This document shows positions 19,679 through 31,175 of a stretch of 64,000 bases of DNA, piece by piece. A model generated the notes under the pieces. The model searched no databases. It worked only from the letters and a program-made list of their open reading frames with translations, and was not told the origin of the DNA. This stretch comes from Incurvaria masculella. Lineage: Eukaryota > Arthropoda > Insecta > Lepidoptera > Incurvariidae. Where the stretch lies: assembly GCA_946894095.1 (NCBI GenBank), contig OX335652.1:19491001-19555000 (forward strand), in the 5' to 3' direction. Within the stretch, counting starts at the first letter, position 1. Every line of letters begins with the position of its first letter. The position numbers and the translations under genes are program-made.

Positions 19679-20060
19679 CAGCCTCAGTGGCCCAGTGGCG
19701 CGACACTTCGGCGATCGCTCTCCGAAGTTAAGCAACGCTGGGTCCGGTCTGGTCTTGGATGGGTGACCATTAGACCGTTGAGAGAGGCTGGCCGTGGTTC
19801 GGATTCCACGTTGAACTGTAGGTCCCCTTCCTTACTTACTAGGTGGTAGGGTTAATCCCGCCCGGGTTGGTACCATCGCATTGAATGGTCGAAGAAAATG
19901 AATGCAATGAAAATTGTCCGTGTTTTCCATCCAGTTCAATGTAGCCGTGCAATATAAGGAAGGTCCTGGCATGGCACCTAGTTCCCATGTGGTGTGTTGG
20001 GCTAATACCATGACAGAAGGTATGGTATTAGCCATCATGTCCAGTCACATAAAAAAAAAA
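19679..20060 (+). mobile_element. 5S rRNA-headed SINE, full-length reference copy
   Basis: The head contains a clear 5S rRNA-like internal promoter: CCGAAGTTAAGCAACGCTGG at 19722-19741 followed by TCTTGGATGGGTGACC at 19753-19768, matching the A-box/intermediate/C-box region of eukaryotic 5S rRNA. The body begins GTGGTTCGGATTCCACGT and goes on through CTTACTTACTAGGTGG, GGGTTGGTACCATCGCATT, CAGTTCAATGTAGCCGTGC and GGTCCTGGCATGGCACCTAG. The tail GTGTGTTGGGCTAATACCATG, then GGTATTAGCC, ends in CCAGTCACAT plus A10. The short GGTATTAGCC/GGCTAATACC pair forms a hairpin before the poly(A). SINE3-type organisation. Not a functional 5S gene. Confidence 0.85.
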
Positions 20061-20473
20061 TCCATCAACATCTGTTTTATTGTAGTTTAGTTACAACGTT
20101 ACAACCTTTCGTTAATCCCTCATTCTATCTTAATCATTATTATTCCCTACAGGAAGTAAAATCATTGCCGTGTCTTTTATTTCATCATTCAATGCTTCTA
20201 TCACATGTTATTGCGGTGATAAAACATAAAAAGAATTCATTGAAATATTGACATTTTTAACACCTTCCTGTCTTTTATTCAACTTGACAAGTGGGAAAGC
20301 AACTGCGAATCAATATTGGTGCTATAAATGTTTCTATTGTTTATTTTATTGAAGGGCTCATTGTGATCGTGTAATGTGTTTATTGATGCAGTCGTATTTT
20401 AGTTTAATAAATAAAAGTAATCAAAACATGCGCCATCATTTTCCGGTTATGGTGGTCTAGGCTTCATCATCAA
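20061..20473. other. No gene seen
   Basis: AT-rich DNA without recognised repeats. Confidence 0.4.
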
Positions 20474-20990
20474 GGTGGCCCTTCCCGGTGGGACTAACTC
20501 ATTCGCGAGCACGGTACAAAACCGTGCTATTGCGCTCTGGGACCTTCTCTATTTCAAAGAAAAAGACAGGCTTCGTGATATGGAGGATGCAACATGTCCA
20601 CAAAGCAGACAATGCTCATAGTGTTTGATTTGGTAACATTTACGAAAATTTAAATTACAAAATGACTTATAGGTGTAGTCAAAAATCTAAGAAAAACCAA
20701 ATTGATTATAAATCTTTATGAAATGTCTAATGACTAATCTTTTTAAAATGTTTTGATTTTATCGTTGAGAAATAATAATAAAGTAATTTATTGTTTAAAA
20801 CGCGTAAAAAAATTGAAATTTCGGACCTTATAACTTAGAAAACAAACACAATTTGACAATGCCAACAGTCATCCGACATAAATTTCTATCAAATATAGCT
20901 ACTTTGAGCAAAATTTTTGATCTCTGACAAGAAATATGGGCGTTATCTTCTTTCCACGTTTGTATGGGGGGTTGAGCGGGGAGGCCCACC
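20474..20990 (-). mobile_element. Family B TTAA element, ends mutated
   Basis: About 517 bp from GGTGGCCCTTCCCGG to GGGGAGGCCCACC. The flanks are TCAA and TCAA, not TTAA, so either the target duplication carried that variant or both sides decayed alike. All internal blocks are present. Confidence 0.8.
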
Positions 20991-22424
20991 TCAAGGGGGC
21001 GATAGCACCCAATTGCATTCAGTTCTATAAGGGCGTAAGTAAATAAGAATTTCGATAGTCTAAAAAGTACATTGTAGACTGATGGTCTAGCCACAATTTA
21101 TAGATAAAACTTTAATACCCTGATGGTTTGAATAATTCCAACGGGGCAAAACATTATAAAAATGCATAAAAAAGTTTGAACAAAGAAAGCGTGCCTCAGA
21201 TATATAATATATTCAATATACAGCTAAATAATCAATTTATTTTTCATCTTTTTCATATTTCACTTACGTCCTGGTATACTGTATACTGTATGTGATCGGA
21301 TGCTGATACCTTACCAAATAATATCTAATACATACTGACGTATACCTTACTTAAGCTTCGTTTAGATTACTTGTATTATGTAAACATCTTAAAAAGCTTA
21401 AAAAGCGAGTCAGTTGTAACGTCAGCCATACATTTCCAGTAACATTAAAACACGAATCATCATCATCAACACACCTACCTGTGAACACAATTGAAATGAA
21501 TCGGTGTGGATTGCGTATGCGTAAAGCCATTGTATAGATAGTGGGGTGGTACAGTTGATAGTATACTAGTCTACTATGTGCGTAACGTACATTTTTAAAC
21601 TCATATCTTACTCGCTAGATTATCTACAGTGTTGGTGGTCGGGGACTTAAAATGATAGACTGGACTTGAGTTTTCAAATTAGAATAACTTCCAAACCTGA
21701 CTAATTATTTTTCGAAACTGTGGAGTTTTTGAAAGACGAGCTTGTGGGGAGTACATAGTCAGTCGAATCCATAGACCTAGCATAGCGCTATGTGCTTACA
21801 AGACGGACAAAGCATGGGAGTGAGACGTCAACTCAACGTACCACTACCGCGAGTTAGAGGGAGATGGAAGACATCTGCCCGATGAGACCACTTCTGAAAT
21901 CGTCATCAATACATTGGGCTCGCGCTCATGGAATGTGAATAGTTTTTTTGTGAAATCTTTATGATTTCTCTAGTTTTCCTTAAAGAAAGCATGGTGACCT
22001 GTGCATTTATATACAGATTGTATAAAACCCGGAAAAAACCCTTTTTATGGTTAATAAGGGGTGACCCACTAATTATTCTTAGATCAAATTTCTTAACTTT
22101 TTCTCATTATTTCAACGTAAAAATTTAAAGCATAACTTCAAATCATTATTTTGAAGCTACACCTCGATTAAGATTTTTTTAAGTAAGAAAAGAAATTTCA
22201 ATCCATTTTGAATGAAACGATTTTAGGTCTCATCCGTCTGTTGACTCTGTATTCGAGTCACTCTTTACTACTGACTGTTCTGATCCCGCCCTTCTATTCT
22301 CCCTTTGTTAAAAAGACAGACTACTGGGCTGACAGCGTGGATTATGGTTGAATACGGTGGAATATGTTTGCTCATCGGATTACGCAGTCATATTCTGAAA
22401 ACGCCATGCTTATAGCTCGTCAAC
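20991..22424. other. No gene seen
   Basis: Long AT-rich stretch, no supported frames. The region 21590-22000 is slightly more mixed in composition but gives no recognisable product. Confidence 0.4.
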
Positions 22425-22889
22425 GCGCTAGGGCTAGCCAACTACTCGCGCCATACAAATGCATCTTTCAACAAATGTAATAATATTTAGTGAAACGCCT
22501 CAGTAAATCCAAATAGAACTGCAGACTAGAAATGGATTGTTCATATTTTTGATTCCATCATTTATTAAAATAATAAAAATAAAATGTCAATTTTTTACAT
22601 TAGAAATTTGAAAGTAATATGATCTCTAGATATACCTTACAACAGCATATATGCAAAAATAAACAATTCCATTTGCTTTTAGATTTCTACATTTAGTAAA
22701 AAAAATTCCGAAATGGATACGTTTTCAACAATTTATTTTGTAGTGAAAAACTAAATACACATTAACTAAATTAAGTAGATCGCTAGCCAAGGAATTACAT
22801 ATTGTAAGAATGGAATTTGTTATTGTCAGACTTAGGTAGTTTACTTGGGGTGCCTCATCAAACTTTGCGATTTGGCTAGTACCAGGGCC
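22425..22889 (-). mobile_element. Family D TTAA element, copy 1
   Basis: About 465 bp, the reverse of the copy at 49947-50418. Landmarks are GCGCTAGGGCTAGCCAACTAC, CATACAAATGCA, TGCTTTTAGATTTCTACATTT, GACTTAGGTAGTTTACTTGG, then GATTTGGCTAGTACCAGGGCC. TTAA at 22890-22893 is shared with the next element. The left TTAA is lost (TCAACGCGC). Confidence 0.7.
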
Positions 22890-22893
22890 TTAA

Positions 22894-23307
22894 GGTGGCC
22901 CAATCCGGCGGGTCTAACTCATTCGCGGGCACGGTACAAAACCGTGCTGCTGCGCTCTGGGACCTTCTCTGTTTCAAAGAATAAGACAGGCTCCGTGATA
23001 AGGAAGATGCAACATGTCCACAAAAAAGACAATGTGAATAGTATATGATTTGGTAAGATTTGCATTTTTTTTAATTTTAAAACGACTTATAGCTAAAAGT
23101 AAACCACGACCGCTGTAGTAAAAAATCGAACAAAAACCAAAAAGATTATAAATCTTTTCTTCTATCTTTTTACAATGCCAATGGTCATCAGACATCTAGT
23201 TCGATCAAATAAAGCTATTTTGAGCAAAATTTTGGATCTCTGACAAGAAATAATGGGCGTGATCTTCTTTCCCCTTTTGTATGGGGAGATGAGCGGGATA
23301 GGCCACC
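22894..23307 (-). mobile_element. Family B TTAA element inserted next to family D
   Basis: Runs from GGTGGCCCAATCCGG to GGGATAGGCCACC with TTAA at 22890-22893 and 23308-23311. It is shorter (414 bp) because of a central deletion. It starts at the very TTAA that ends the family D copy, so one element probably used the other's target duplication as its own target. Confidence 0.8.
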
Positions 23308-23311
23308 TTAA

Positions 23312-23754
23312 TATGCATATATGGGACTGATCTTCAAAGGCAATTACCTCAAAATTCTCCAAACGATCTGCCATTCCCATTGAGTGTTCTCTGGAGGCAA
23401 AATAATTTGCCTTGCGCAAAAGCAATGGGCCCCTGCGGTTAACAATACACAGGAAAAGGCCCAAGTGGGTGTCCCGCCATTGGATATCGTTTGAGAACTC
23501 GTCAACCGAATGTCGTGAGAAATTTAATACGTCGTTAAATTGTCGATCGCAAGAATTGGATTTCCATTGTTGATTTTGGAGTCCTTTTGGCGGTTTTGCG
23601 TGGATTGTCGTTTCTCAATGAGCGAACGATCGATTTATCTATGTTTTTTTTTATGTACAAGTTCAAGCTAGCTTCGATTGCTAGTTGATATACATAGGTA
23701 TGTGTCTACGTAGCACCTGTGACCGTAGAGTCACAAGATGTAAAAGATGTACAT
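23312..23754. other. No gene seen
   Basis: Unique DNA between family B and the small fold-back. Confidence 0.35.
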
Positions 23755-23920
23755 GGCTGAGATAAATAGTAAAAAAAACTAAGACAAACGAAAAGTAATA
23801 CTTTGTGACGTCATTTTGCATAACTTTGAGATTTTGGCCATACAAAATGTGTCAAAGTGACGTCACAAATAAGAACTTTTCGTTAGTCTTTGTTTCTGTT
23901 ACGACTATTTAGCTCAGCCT
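23755..23920. mobile_element. Small fold-back MITE with TGACGTCA (family C), copy 1
   Basis: About 166 bp and nearly palindromic throughout. Left end GGCTGAGATAAATAGT, right end ACTATTTAGCTCAGCC. Both arms carry CGAAAAGTAATACTTTGTGACGTCA-like sequence (in two parts: CGAAAAGTAATACTTTG and TGACGTCA), with the centre CCATACAAAATGTGTCAAAG. TGACGTCA is identical to a CREB/ATF binding site, present in each arm. Confidence 0.75.
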
Positions 23921-24286
23921 GAGTGTAAAGGACACGAAAGAAGTATGGCTCTAATTGTACCGTAAGGCGCTATGTTATCCCTGCCTACCTCTCCGCGGAA
24001 GTGATGTGATAGCATGTATGTCCTATAACTGTTGGACTCAAATCGGATTGAAATATCAAACTCTGTTTTGTAAAACTCCCATTTGAAACTCCCTCGGTAA
24101 GGTAAAATGCATAAAAAATGCCAGGAGCACTGAATGGGGCATCTATCGTAGTTTATAGTGCTCCTTGTGTTTTAATCTGAAAACAAATAGTAGGAACTGC
24201 AATAGGGTGACTCCTGCCGGAATGACAGAAGTCATTTTGTGACGCGATTCATGAAGATGTCAAAGGCACAGCGGGTGATCCGTAAA
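23921..24286. other. No gene seen
   Basis: Unique DNA. Confidence 0.35.
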
Positions 24287-24612
24287 CAGAACAAAAAACC
24301 GGACAGGTGAGAGCCCGATACACTCACGCAATACGGGTAAAATAAAATGTTCTAATTTTTCTGTGATACAATAAAAATTAAAGATAAATTTTATAATTAT
24401 AAGTAAAAAAAATACTCTTAAGGTTTTGATTTATTTAATTTGAGCGTCAAAATATGCGTTATAAATCGAGGTTTTTTTATTCCGTTGACTTTTAGTATAG
24501 ACCTTGATTTTTTTAGATCTTCACGCGTTCTTGAGAAAAAGGATGAACACAGGCAGACATCGAAGTGATCCTTTAATATTTTTTTCTTTTAAGTAACGCA
24601 ACCCTAAAAACG
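24287..24612 (-). mobile_element. Relative of family A (GTGAGAGCCCGATACACTCAC type)
   Basis: Left end AAAAAACCGGACAGGTGAGAG with a hairpin GTGAG...CTCAC, right end GTAACGCAACCCTAAAAA. Near the right end are TTCTTGAGAAAAAGGA, CAGGCAGACATCGAAGTGATCC. The layout (AAAACCGG + hairpin at one end, AACCCTAAAAA at the other) is that of family A, but the internal sequence differs, so this is a sister family. Confidence 0.6.
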
Positions 24613-25154
24613 TTGATAGAAATAAAAAAAAATGTTAATTAAAATTTTATAACCAGTGTAGTGAAATCTCTTAAAGAGATAAGCTCGCCTTTGCGCCCCA
24701 CTTATTATGTTGTTATTGAAATGAACTTTCCTTTGTTAATTGTTTTTTGTGGCGACTTAAAGAAATTTCAATTTTCGATCAAGTAATTAATACTGTAAAT
24801 ACTCTAACGGAATACTAGTTCCGGTCACAGATGTCAAGTTCAAGCGAGGCCGTGCCGGCGCGCCAGCGTGGGCTGCTTGCGTTGCATCACCTTGGTTTAT
24901 CGATATGCCGCTATGGCCGATCGCTTACAACACTGTGCTTTACGAATAGTTCGAGTTCCTAGGGTCGTTATACTTTCGTTACATTGTGAGTTTTCATGTT
25001 TACGTTAGCTGAAGTTCCCGGCTCCGCTCGGGAAATTTTCGTTTTGGACATTCACCCGAGCGTAGCCCGGTAGAATGTGATCAGAAACCTTCGCGGGACG
25101 CGTCTGTTCAACGATCAGTTTAAAGAAATATGTGGATCTCGACAACAGCGCCAG

Positions 25155-25292
25155 CAGCGGGAGCACAAACGAACGATACAGCTATACCGTCCGATAAACG
25201 TCTATCTTTCTCGTTTCCGCTCGCACGAACAGCGAACAAAAACACAGTCATCGATCGGTACAGCCGTATCGTTACGTTTGTGCTCCCGCTAC
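25155..25292. repeat. Inverted repeat with GC-rich arms
   Basis: CAGCGGGAGCACAAACGAACG at 25157 pairs with CGTTACGTTTGTGCTCCCGCT at 25270-25290 (one extra base). The arms are about 25 bp and the loop about 90 bp. Just upstream, CCCGGCTCCGCTCGGG (25018-25033) and CCCGAGCGTAGCCCGG (25055-25070) are also near-palindromic. Possibly an old DNA element. Confidence 0.6.
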
Positions 25293-26658
25293 GGGTGGGT
25301 CCTAATATAGCTAAAAAACATCAAGGTGACCAAGAAAATAATAATAATCAAAGTATGTCAAGCCTTTAAGAAAGAGAAGAATTTATGAACGCAGACACGC
25401 CGGAATTTTAAAGATAAAGATATACTTTTCAATCACTTACGATCCCGTCAAGCATGAACGTATTCGCTTGCCCCGTGATATACATATTGAGGGTCCCGTA
25501 GATATACATATTGCAATTCCATAAAAAAATCGTTATGTAAAAGTCTAGCTTTTTCTCAAAAAGTATAGGTTTTGAGCAAAAGTAAGTGCTCGGTCATTTA
25601 TGTATTCGTAGAAAAATCTCATTTGCCAATTACGTGAATATATAAATAGCAATACAAATCGATCGAATCGAAATACGAATAAGATATACGAACGCTTAAA
25701 ACTGAAAGGGCACTACTTAAAATATTAAAAATGCTGTACTCCATTATTTATGAAAATGAATGGCTCAATATTAACATCCCTGACTCAAAATACACGATAA
25801 CGATTAAATTTCACATCCCACAACAAACAAAAACGTAACAATGTATTTACCTTCGAATAAAATGGAGCCATTCGTTCCCGGCGCCATTATAGTTCCACAA
25901 GCGGAGATCAGATAAGTGGTCAACAATACCACCACAATATAGAGACATCATAATCGCTCTATGGACGTAAATTAAGAAAGGGACGATCTTGAAAATAAGA
26001 CACAATAAAAGACGCATAGAATGTCTGAGCAGGGGGCGATTATCCAACGCATAGTTTTTGTGTTTGGAAAGTTGAAAGAGATTCTGTTTCCCTTTGTGCA
26101 ACTTTCGGGGAACAAGAGACGTGGATTTTTTAGTCGGTCGCGGGAATGCAGGAATTTGGTCTCGTGGCTGCAATAAACTAATGTGTTGATGAGGTCCTGA
26201 TTGTCCTGCGGTATTCTAGAACGGAATCAAGGTACAGCATCTAAGTTTTTCAACAAATTCTCTTACGATTTTAGTTATTTTGTGCACCATTTTGTTTATT
26301 CTGGTATTGTGTCTTTATTTATATTTAAGTATCTCAGAATTCCTATATTTGCACTTGTAGGTATGTTTTCTTTACGTTTTACATTTGCAGCTTATCATAA
26401 TATTATGAACATGTCACGTCTTGCCTATTTACTGGAAATGGAGACAACTTTGATATTTTTGTTTTATGTTTCGTATTTCGTATACCCCAGCCCTAAGATG
26501 ACGCCTATTGACTTTTAAACTTTCTATCACATGAAATCTCTACTTGAAATCAGTTTGAACAGAAATTTCAGGCCAACATATTAAAGGTGTTTACATTTAA
26601 TTAATAATTTTGTCTAAGTGAAAGTATTTGTTGATCGGAATACTTTCTGCATCTGCAG
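25293..26658. other. Unique AT-rich DNA; two long chance-like frames
   Basis: A minus-strand frame at 25847-26173 (108 codons) and a hydrophobic plus-strand frame at 26201-26518 are open, but neither gives a known motif. AT-rich sequence commonly produces hydrophobic frames by chance, so I do not call genes. Confidence 0.35.
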
Positions 26659-26847
26659 TTCCATACCAAATGAAAGGCGGCAAAAAATGTCCCACCAGCA
26701 GGCTACATTCAACACGCCACAGCGCGCCTGCTATCTCATATTATCTGCGGGGGCCCAATATTGTGACGGCGCCTGCTGGGATATTTACTGCGGGAACAGA
26801 GTCATACTAAATTACGGAACACAGCCTTGGTACAGGGGGCTCACTTG
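26659..26847 (+). CDS. Candidate internal exon, product unknown
   Basis: A polypyrimidine-poor but plausible acceptor (ACTTTCTGCATCTGCAG, ending 26658) and a strong donor (CTTG|GTGAGT) bracket 189 bases open in the frame with MSHQQATFNTPQ, ACYLILSAGAQY and CDGACWDIYCGN. Base composition is GC-richer than the flanks. Two imperfect direct copies of GCGCCTGCT...CTGCGGG (about 26724 and 26769) show a local duplication. A second frame is also open for most of the stretch, which weakens the case. Could equally be an old repeat. Confidence 0.25.
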
Positions 26848-27465
26848 GTGAGTTGTAAGAAGTTGTTGTTCTCCTCATTAACTTATATGTTTTATTACTT
26901 TGCAACTATGTTTTTCATTAAATGTCATGCGGTGAAAATGTATTATGAAGAATTATTGTAGGCACCGATGTTTTTACACTACCTAAAGATATAATTGAAA
27001 TTAGGAGTAAAGAAATGAACATCACACTCGGCGCTACAGTAGGCATTGGCATTGGCAAGAAAAACGCATGTGGGTCAAAGTCCAATGTGTGGCATCTAAG
27101 GTGATGCCATTTGTACAACTCAATTATAGTGAGGACACAAAGATCTTATAATAGAGAGCTGTAAATGTTACTATTACATGAAATCAAAACAATCCCTATT
27201 GGTTGTTCGGCGTAAGTATCCTGATTTTTTATTTTTACGAATAAGAAATCATACATCCATATCTTATTCTAGAAGATTCATAAGTCCACATACGGGCAGC
27301 TATAAATCGTCACCAGACCAATGAGTTATACTAGTCAGCTGAAAAGATTCAAGACGTGTACGTTTGAACAATGATAAGACTTGATCATTATTAATCCAAA
27401 TTATTTCTCCATTCATAAAAATGCTTGTGAACAAGAAATGAAAGCTTAGAACTAAATATTCATAT
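26848..27465. other. No gene seen
   Basis: AT-rich unique DNA. Confidence 0.35.
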
Positions 27466-27469
27466 TTAA

Positions 27470-27956
27470 GGTGTCCCTTCCCGGCGGCACTAACTCGTTC
27501 GCGAGCACAGTACAAAATCGTTGCGCTCTGGGACCTATGTTTCAAAGAAAAAGACAGGCTCCGTGATGAGGAGGATGCAACATGTCCACAAAGCAGACGA
27601 TGCGCATAGTGTTTGATTTGGTAAGATTAACGAAAATTTTAATTACAAAACGACTTCTAGCTAAAAGTAAACCACGACCGCTGTAGTAAAAAATCTGACA
27701 AAAACTAAATTGATTCAACAAGCTATGTCTGATGACTAATCTTTTTAATATGTATAGATTTTATCGTTGAGTAATCCACCTCCGAATTTATTGTATAAAA
27801 CACGCGAAAAAATCGAACTTTCAGACCTTATAACTTAGAAACCAAACACAATTGTACGATGCCAACGGTCATCAGACATCTAGTAAAGCTATTTTGAGGA
27901 AAAATTTGGATCTCTGACAAGAAATATGGGCGTGCTCTTCTTTCCCCGTTTGCACC
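27470..27956 (-). mobile_element. Family B TTAA element, right end trimmed
   Basis: TTAA at 27466-27469 and 27957-27960. Left end GGTGTCCCTTCCCGG. At the right the element jumps from TCTTTCCCCGTTTG straight to CACC, having lost about 30 bases just inside the inverted repeat. Confidence 0.8.
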
Positions 27957-27960
27957 TTAA

Positions 27961-29380
27961 TTGGTAGCATCCCGTATGTAAAATTCTACATCACTGCAAA
28001 CCTACGCAAAAGCCAGGTGCTAATGATTAGATCTCAGAAACGCATGGACACACAATGAACTATTTCCTTTATATTGCTTCTTGATGAATGTGAGATTTTT
28101 GATTGTATGTTCAGATCGGTTCTTATTATTCAGTGCGCTTGCCATTTAAGTAAGTATCCATTGATATTTTTCAATGTACACTTGGATTAAGATTTATGGA
28201 ATTTACATTTAGGAAATCATACAAAGTTGTACTTGTCTTTAAGTGTATTTAACTTTGAATATGTATATCCGATAATATTTTTTTCCGTGAAGTTTACTCG
28301 ATTTTTCCGCTTGTACCCATGTTGAGTGCAATAATTAAGAGTTGATGTAAACAAATTAGAATTTACATATTTTTTTGAACTTTAAGTTATATTTTAGTTT
28401 AAATAGACTAGAGTATTTTTTTCGTACCATAAACTCGAAATAAGTGCACTCGACAAAGGAAAAGAGATTTCAGACTTTAACCAACATCGGGCTTCAACCG
28501 TAACATACACATCATGAGAAGGAAGTATTATTCTCGTACTTTACAAACTCGTTCTTTACCGTTTGAGATTAAATATGTAAAATGAACTGTAATTATAGTA
28601 AATTAAAAACGATTGAGTCGCACAGGCGATCCGTCAAAACAGGTGTGAATAGTCGCACCTTCATATTGCAAGAAATAATGTCAAAAATGCTTTTACACCG
28701 CGACAAACAACAAAACTGCAAAGAGACGAAGTCAGAAGCCATTCCGTGGTCCCAGGGGCGTTTCGATCCATAGATCAACCTCAGTGAGATTGTATCTTTG
28801 TTAAGATCTATTCGAGCCTTGTGGAAGGCCTCCTATTCAGCCGCCACACCACCGCAATGACATGAGGCAGTAAAATAAATAGAAACTGGAGGATACCTCA
28901 GTACAGTAAAACATAATATTAGGGACGTATTTGATAGCTTCATTTAAAAAATAATCTGTTAAGCAAACTCAATATATGTATGCTTAATATATGTTAAGGA
29001 AGCTTAAGAATATTTTCTTGCATGAAATTGGAATAAGATTTTTTTTAAAGATAATAAATATTGAATTATTTAAGAGGTTTTTAATGTTCAGTCTTTATCT
29101 CCTCAATAATTCAGCGTGATAGGAAGCAACTTATTATTAATGATAAGAACAAAACTATAGGTAAATAAAACCCGCTTGAAAATCGGGTAAGTGGTTCTTA
29201 AGTTCTGTGAGAATCGAAAGACCGACAGAGATATAAAAACTCATAGACGTTGAAGTTAGGTATTATAGGTACTTGATGCATCACGCATCCTAGCAAAACG
29301 AAGCACCCAAGTGAGAAAAAAATTTAATGTCTTTATTACCTAACACATATAAATCTAATATTTTATACTGCAATACATAT
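27961..29380. other. No gene seen
   Basis: Long AT-rich stretch. The overlapping frames at 28582-28778 on both strands give no recognisable product. Confidence 0.4.
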
Positions 29381-29590
29381 TTATAAATCGGTATGTCGCT
29401 GAACTCCTCCTAAACGGCTGGACCGATTTCGATTGATTTTTTGTGTATTTGAATGGGTCCCTGGATGGTTTAGATTAAGGGTCTCCCTAGATTTACAATT
29501 GGACCCGGTCCCGCCGTTAGGTGGCGTTACTGTCGTTTTTTTTGCCCAAAACGAAATTGGCCCGAGCAAAGCCGGGAACCTCACTTAGTA
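29381..29590 (+). mobile_element. Helitron-like 3' region
   Basis: TGAACTCCTCCTAAACGGCTGGACCGATTTC-like text (in parts: CTCCTCCTAAACGGCTGG, ACCGATTTCGATTG), then GGACCCGGTCCCGCCG and the end GCCCGAGCAAAGCCGGGAAC. The CCCGAGC...GCCGGG stem near the end parallels CCCGAGCGGAGCCGGG at 795-812. The terminal CTRR is not clean here (CACTTAG). No coding part. Confidence 0.5.
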
Positions 29591-30309
29591 AACATATATT
29601 GCTTGTAAATATTGTTGTTCTGTGTTCTCAATTACAGACAAAAAGGGTTTTTATTCCAATGGAAGTTATGATGGTTAAAAGGAAATGCATTATCTATAAT
29701 TTTGCAGATTCACATCAAAACATTTCAAAATCACATCCGTAGCTAATCTACGTAATATAAGCTTTTATAAAACAAATTCCCCTGCATCAATCTCGGAATC
29801 ACCCACGGTCGTTAAGGCGTGTTATGGGATTATAGAAAACTGTCTACAATGATTGATAAATCGTACGCGTTCATTGACTCTTAACATTCCGTTTAGACTT
29901 TTTCTCTGCTTATCCACAATAGCGGCAATTGCCTCGATCAAACGGAATATGAAGTTTGCCTGTCACTTTAGCGCACACAAGCATGTCATTACTACGGTTA
30001 ACCTGAATTCGACTTTGTCCACAGGCCGCCTGGGTACAATATCGTTCGAGTTTTTGATCTAGACACAGAAATAATATTTTGTTGCTTGTATTTTATGGGT
30101 TATGATTTATGAGTGTTGCTCCCAACGGACTTCTCTATAATCCTATTGGAACCGTCTTTCGTGAGCTTACAATGCTACCTAAATTAACAACTGGCGCATA
30201 ATCAGGAAATTCATTGATTTATACGGGTCGTTTCTAATAAAAATAGACTTACAGGCAAAGGCTTAGACTCTGACAAGCTTACGAAATGAGAAAACGTCTT
30301 GTTTTACAC
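29591..30309. other. No gene seen
   Basis: Unique DNA. The frame at 29853-30062 is not recognised. Confidence 0.35.
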
Positions 30310-30313
30310 TTAA

Positions 30314-30835
30314 GGTGGGCCTTCGCGCTTAACTTCCCATACAAACGTAAAAAGAATATCATGCGCATATTTCTGGTTAGAGATGCAAAATTATACTCAA
30401 AACAGATTTGACCGTTGGCATTGTAAAATATTATTTGGCTTCTGAGATATTACATAGGTCCGAAAGTTCGAATTTTGCGCGCGTTTAATTCAATAACTTT
30501 GGACGTAGATTACCTAACGATAAAATAAAAACATCTTAAAAAGGTTAGTCATGAAACCTAGCTCTTTTCATGAAGATTTATAATCAATTTGGTTTTTGCT
30601 TGATTTTTGACTACAGCGGTCTTAATTTACTGTCAGCTATAAGTCGTTTTGTAATTAAAATTTTCGTAAATCTTACCGAATCAAACACTATGCGCATTGC
30701 CTGCTTTGTGGACATGTTGCATCCTCCTCATCACGAAGCCTGTCTTTTTCTTTGAAACAGAGAAGGTCCCAGAGCGCAATAGCACGGTTTTGCACCGAGC
30801 CCGCGAATAAGTTAGTTCCGCCGGGAAGGGCCACC
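30314..30835 (+). mobile_element. Family B TTAA element
   Basis: TTAA at 30310-30313 and 30836-30839. Left end GGTGGGCCTTCGCGC, right end GCCGGGAAGGGCCACC. About 522 bp with all internal blocks; base changes are spread throughout. Confidence 0.85.
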
Positions 30836-30839
30836 TTAA

Positions 30840-31067
30840 GGTGATAGAATACTTATATCCCTATTTATTTTTAACCAATTATTAATGAGTAAAATAATAA
30901 ATACCTTACTTTAAGTACTTGTGCACCATCTGTAGTTAGTAGTAATGGTTTTTAGGGTGTTAACAGATGTATGGTCCAAACGTTGACGAGGTATTATTAT
31001 TGTTTATTATTTAAGCCTTTCTAGCTCACATATTACTATTTTGACCTAAAGTTATCTTATATAGCTC
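30840..31067. other. No gene seen
   Basis: AT-rich unique DNA. Confidence 0.3.
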
Positions 31068-31175
31068 TAGTGCCACCCACTGCAGGGCTTAGGCCTCTCT
31101 CAACCTTAGAGGTTTTGAGGCTGTGGTCATTTTCCTCCCTGGGTGACCAACCCTACCTGGGAGTAGATACTTGTA
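31068..31175. repeat. Dispersed repeat fragment (GTGCCACC type), copy 1
   Basis: CTAGTGCCACCCACTGCAGG, CCTCTCTCAACC, GGTTTTGAGGCTGTGGTC, CTCCCTGGGTGACCAACC and CTGGGAGTAGATAC recur in diverged form at 32658-32745. Class unknown. Confidence 0.5.

Noticed and set aside
19722..19768. Functional 5S rRNA gene
   Set aside because: Only the internal-promoter part matches; 5' and 3' stem sequences are absent and a SINE body and poly(A) follow.
25847..26173. Minus-strand frame of 108 codons
   Set aside because: No recognised motif, no start context or splice support; length is within chance for 64 kb of six-frame sequence.
26201..26518. Hydrophobic 105-codon frame resembling a membrane receptor piece
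   Set aside because: AT-rich DNA yields Phe/Ile/Tyr-rich frames by chance; there is no ATG at its start and no family motif.
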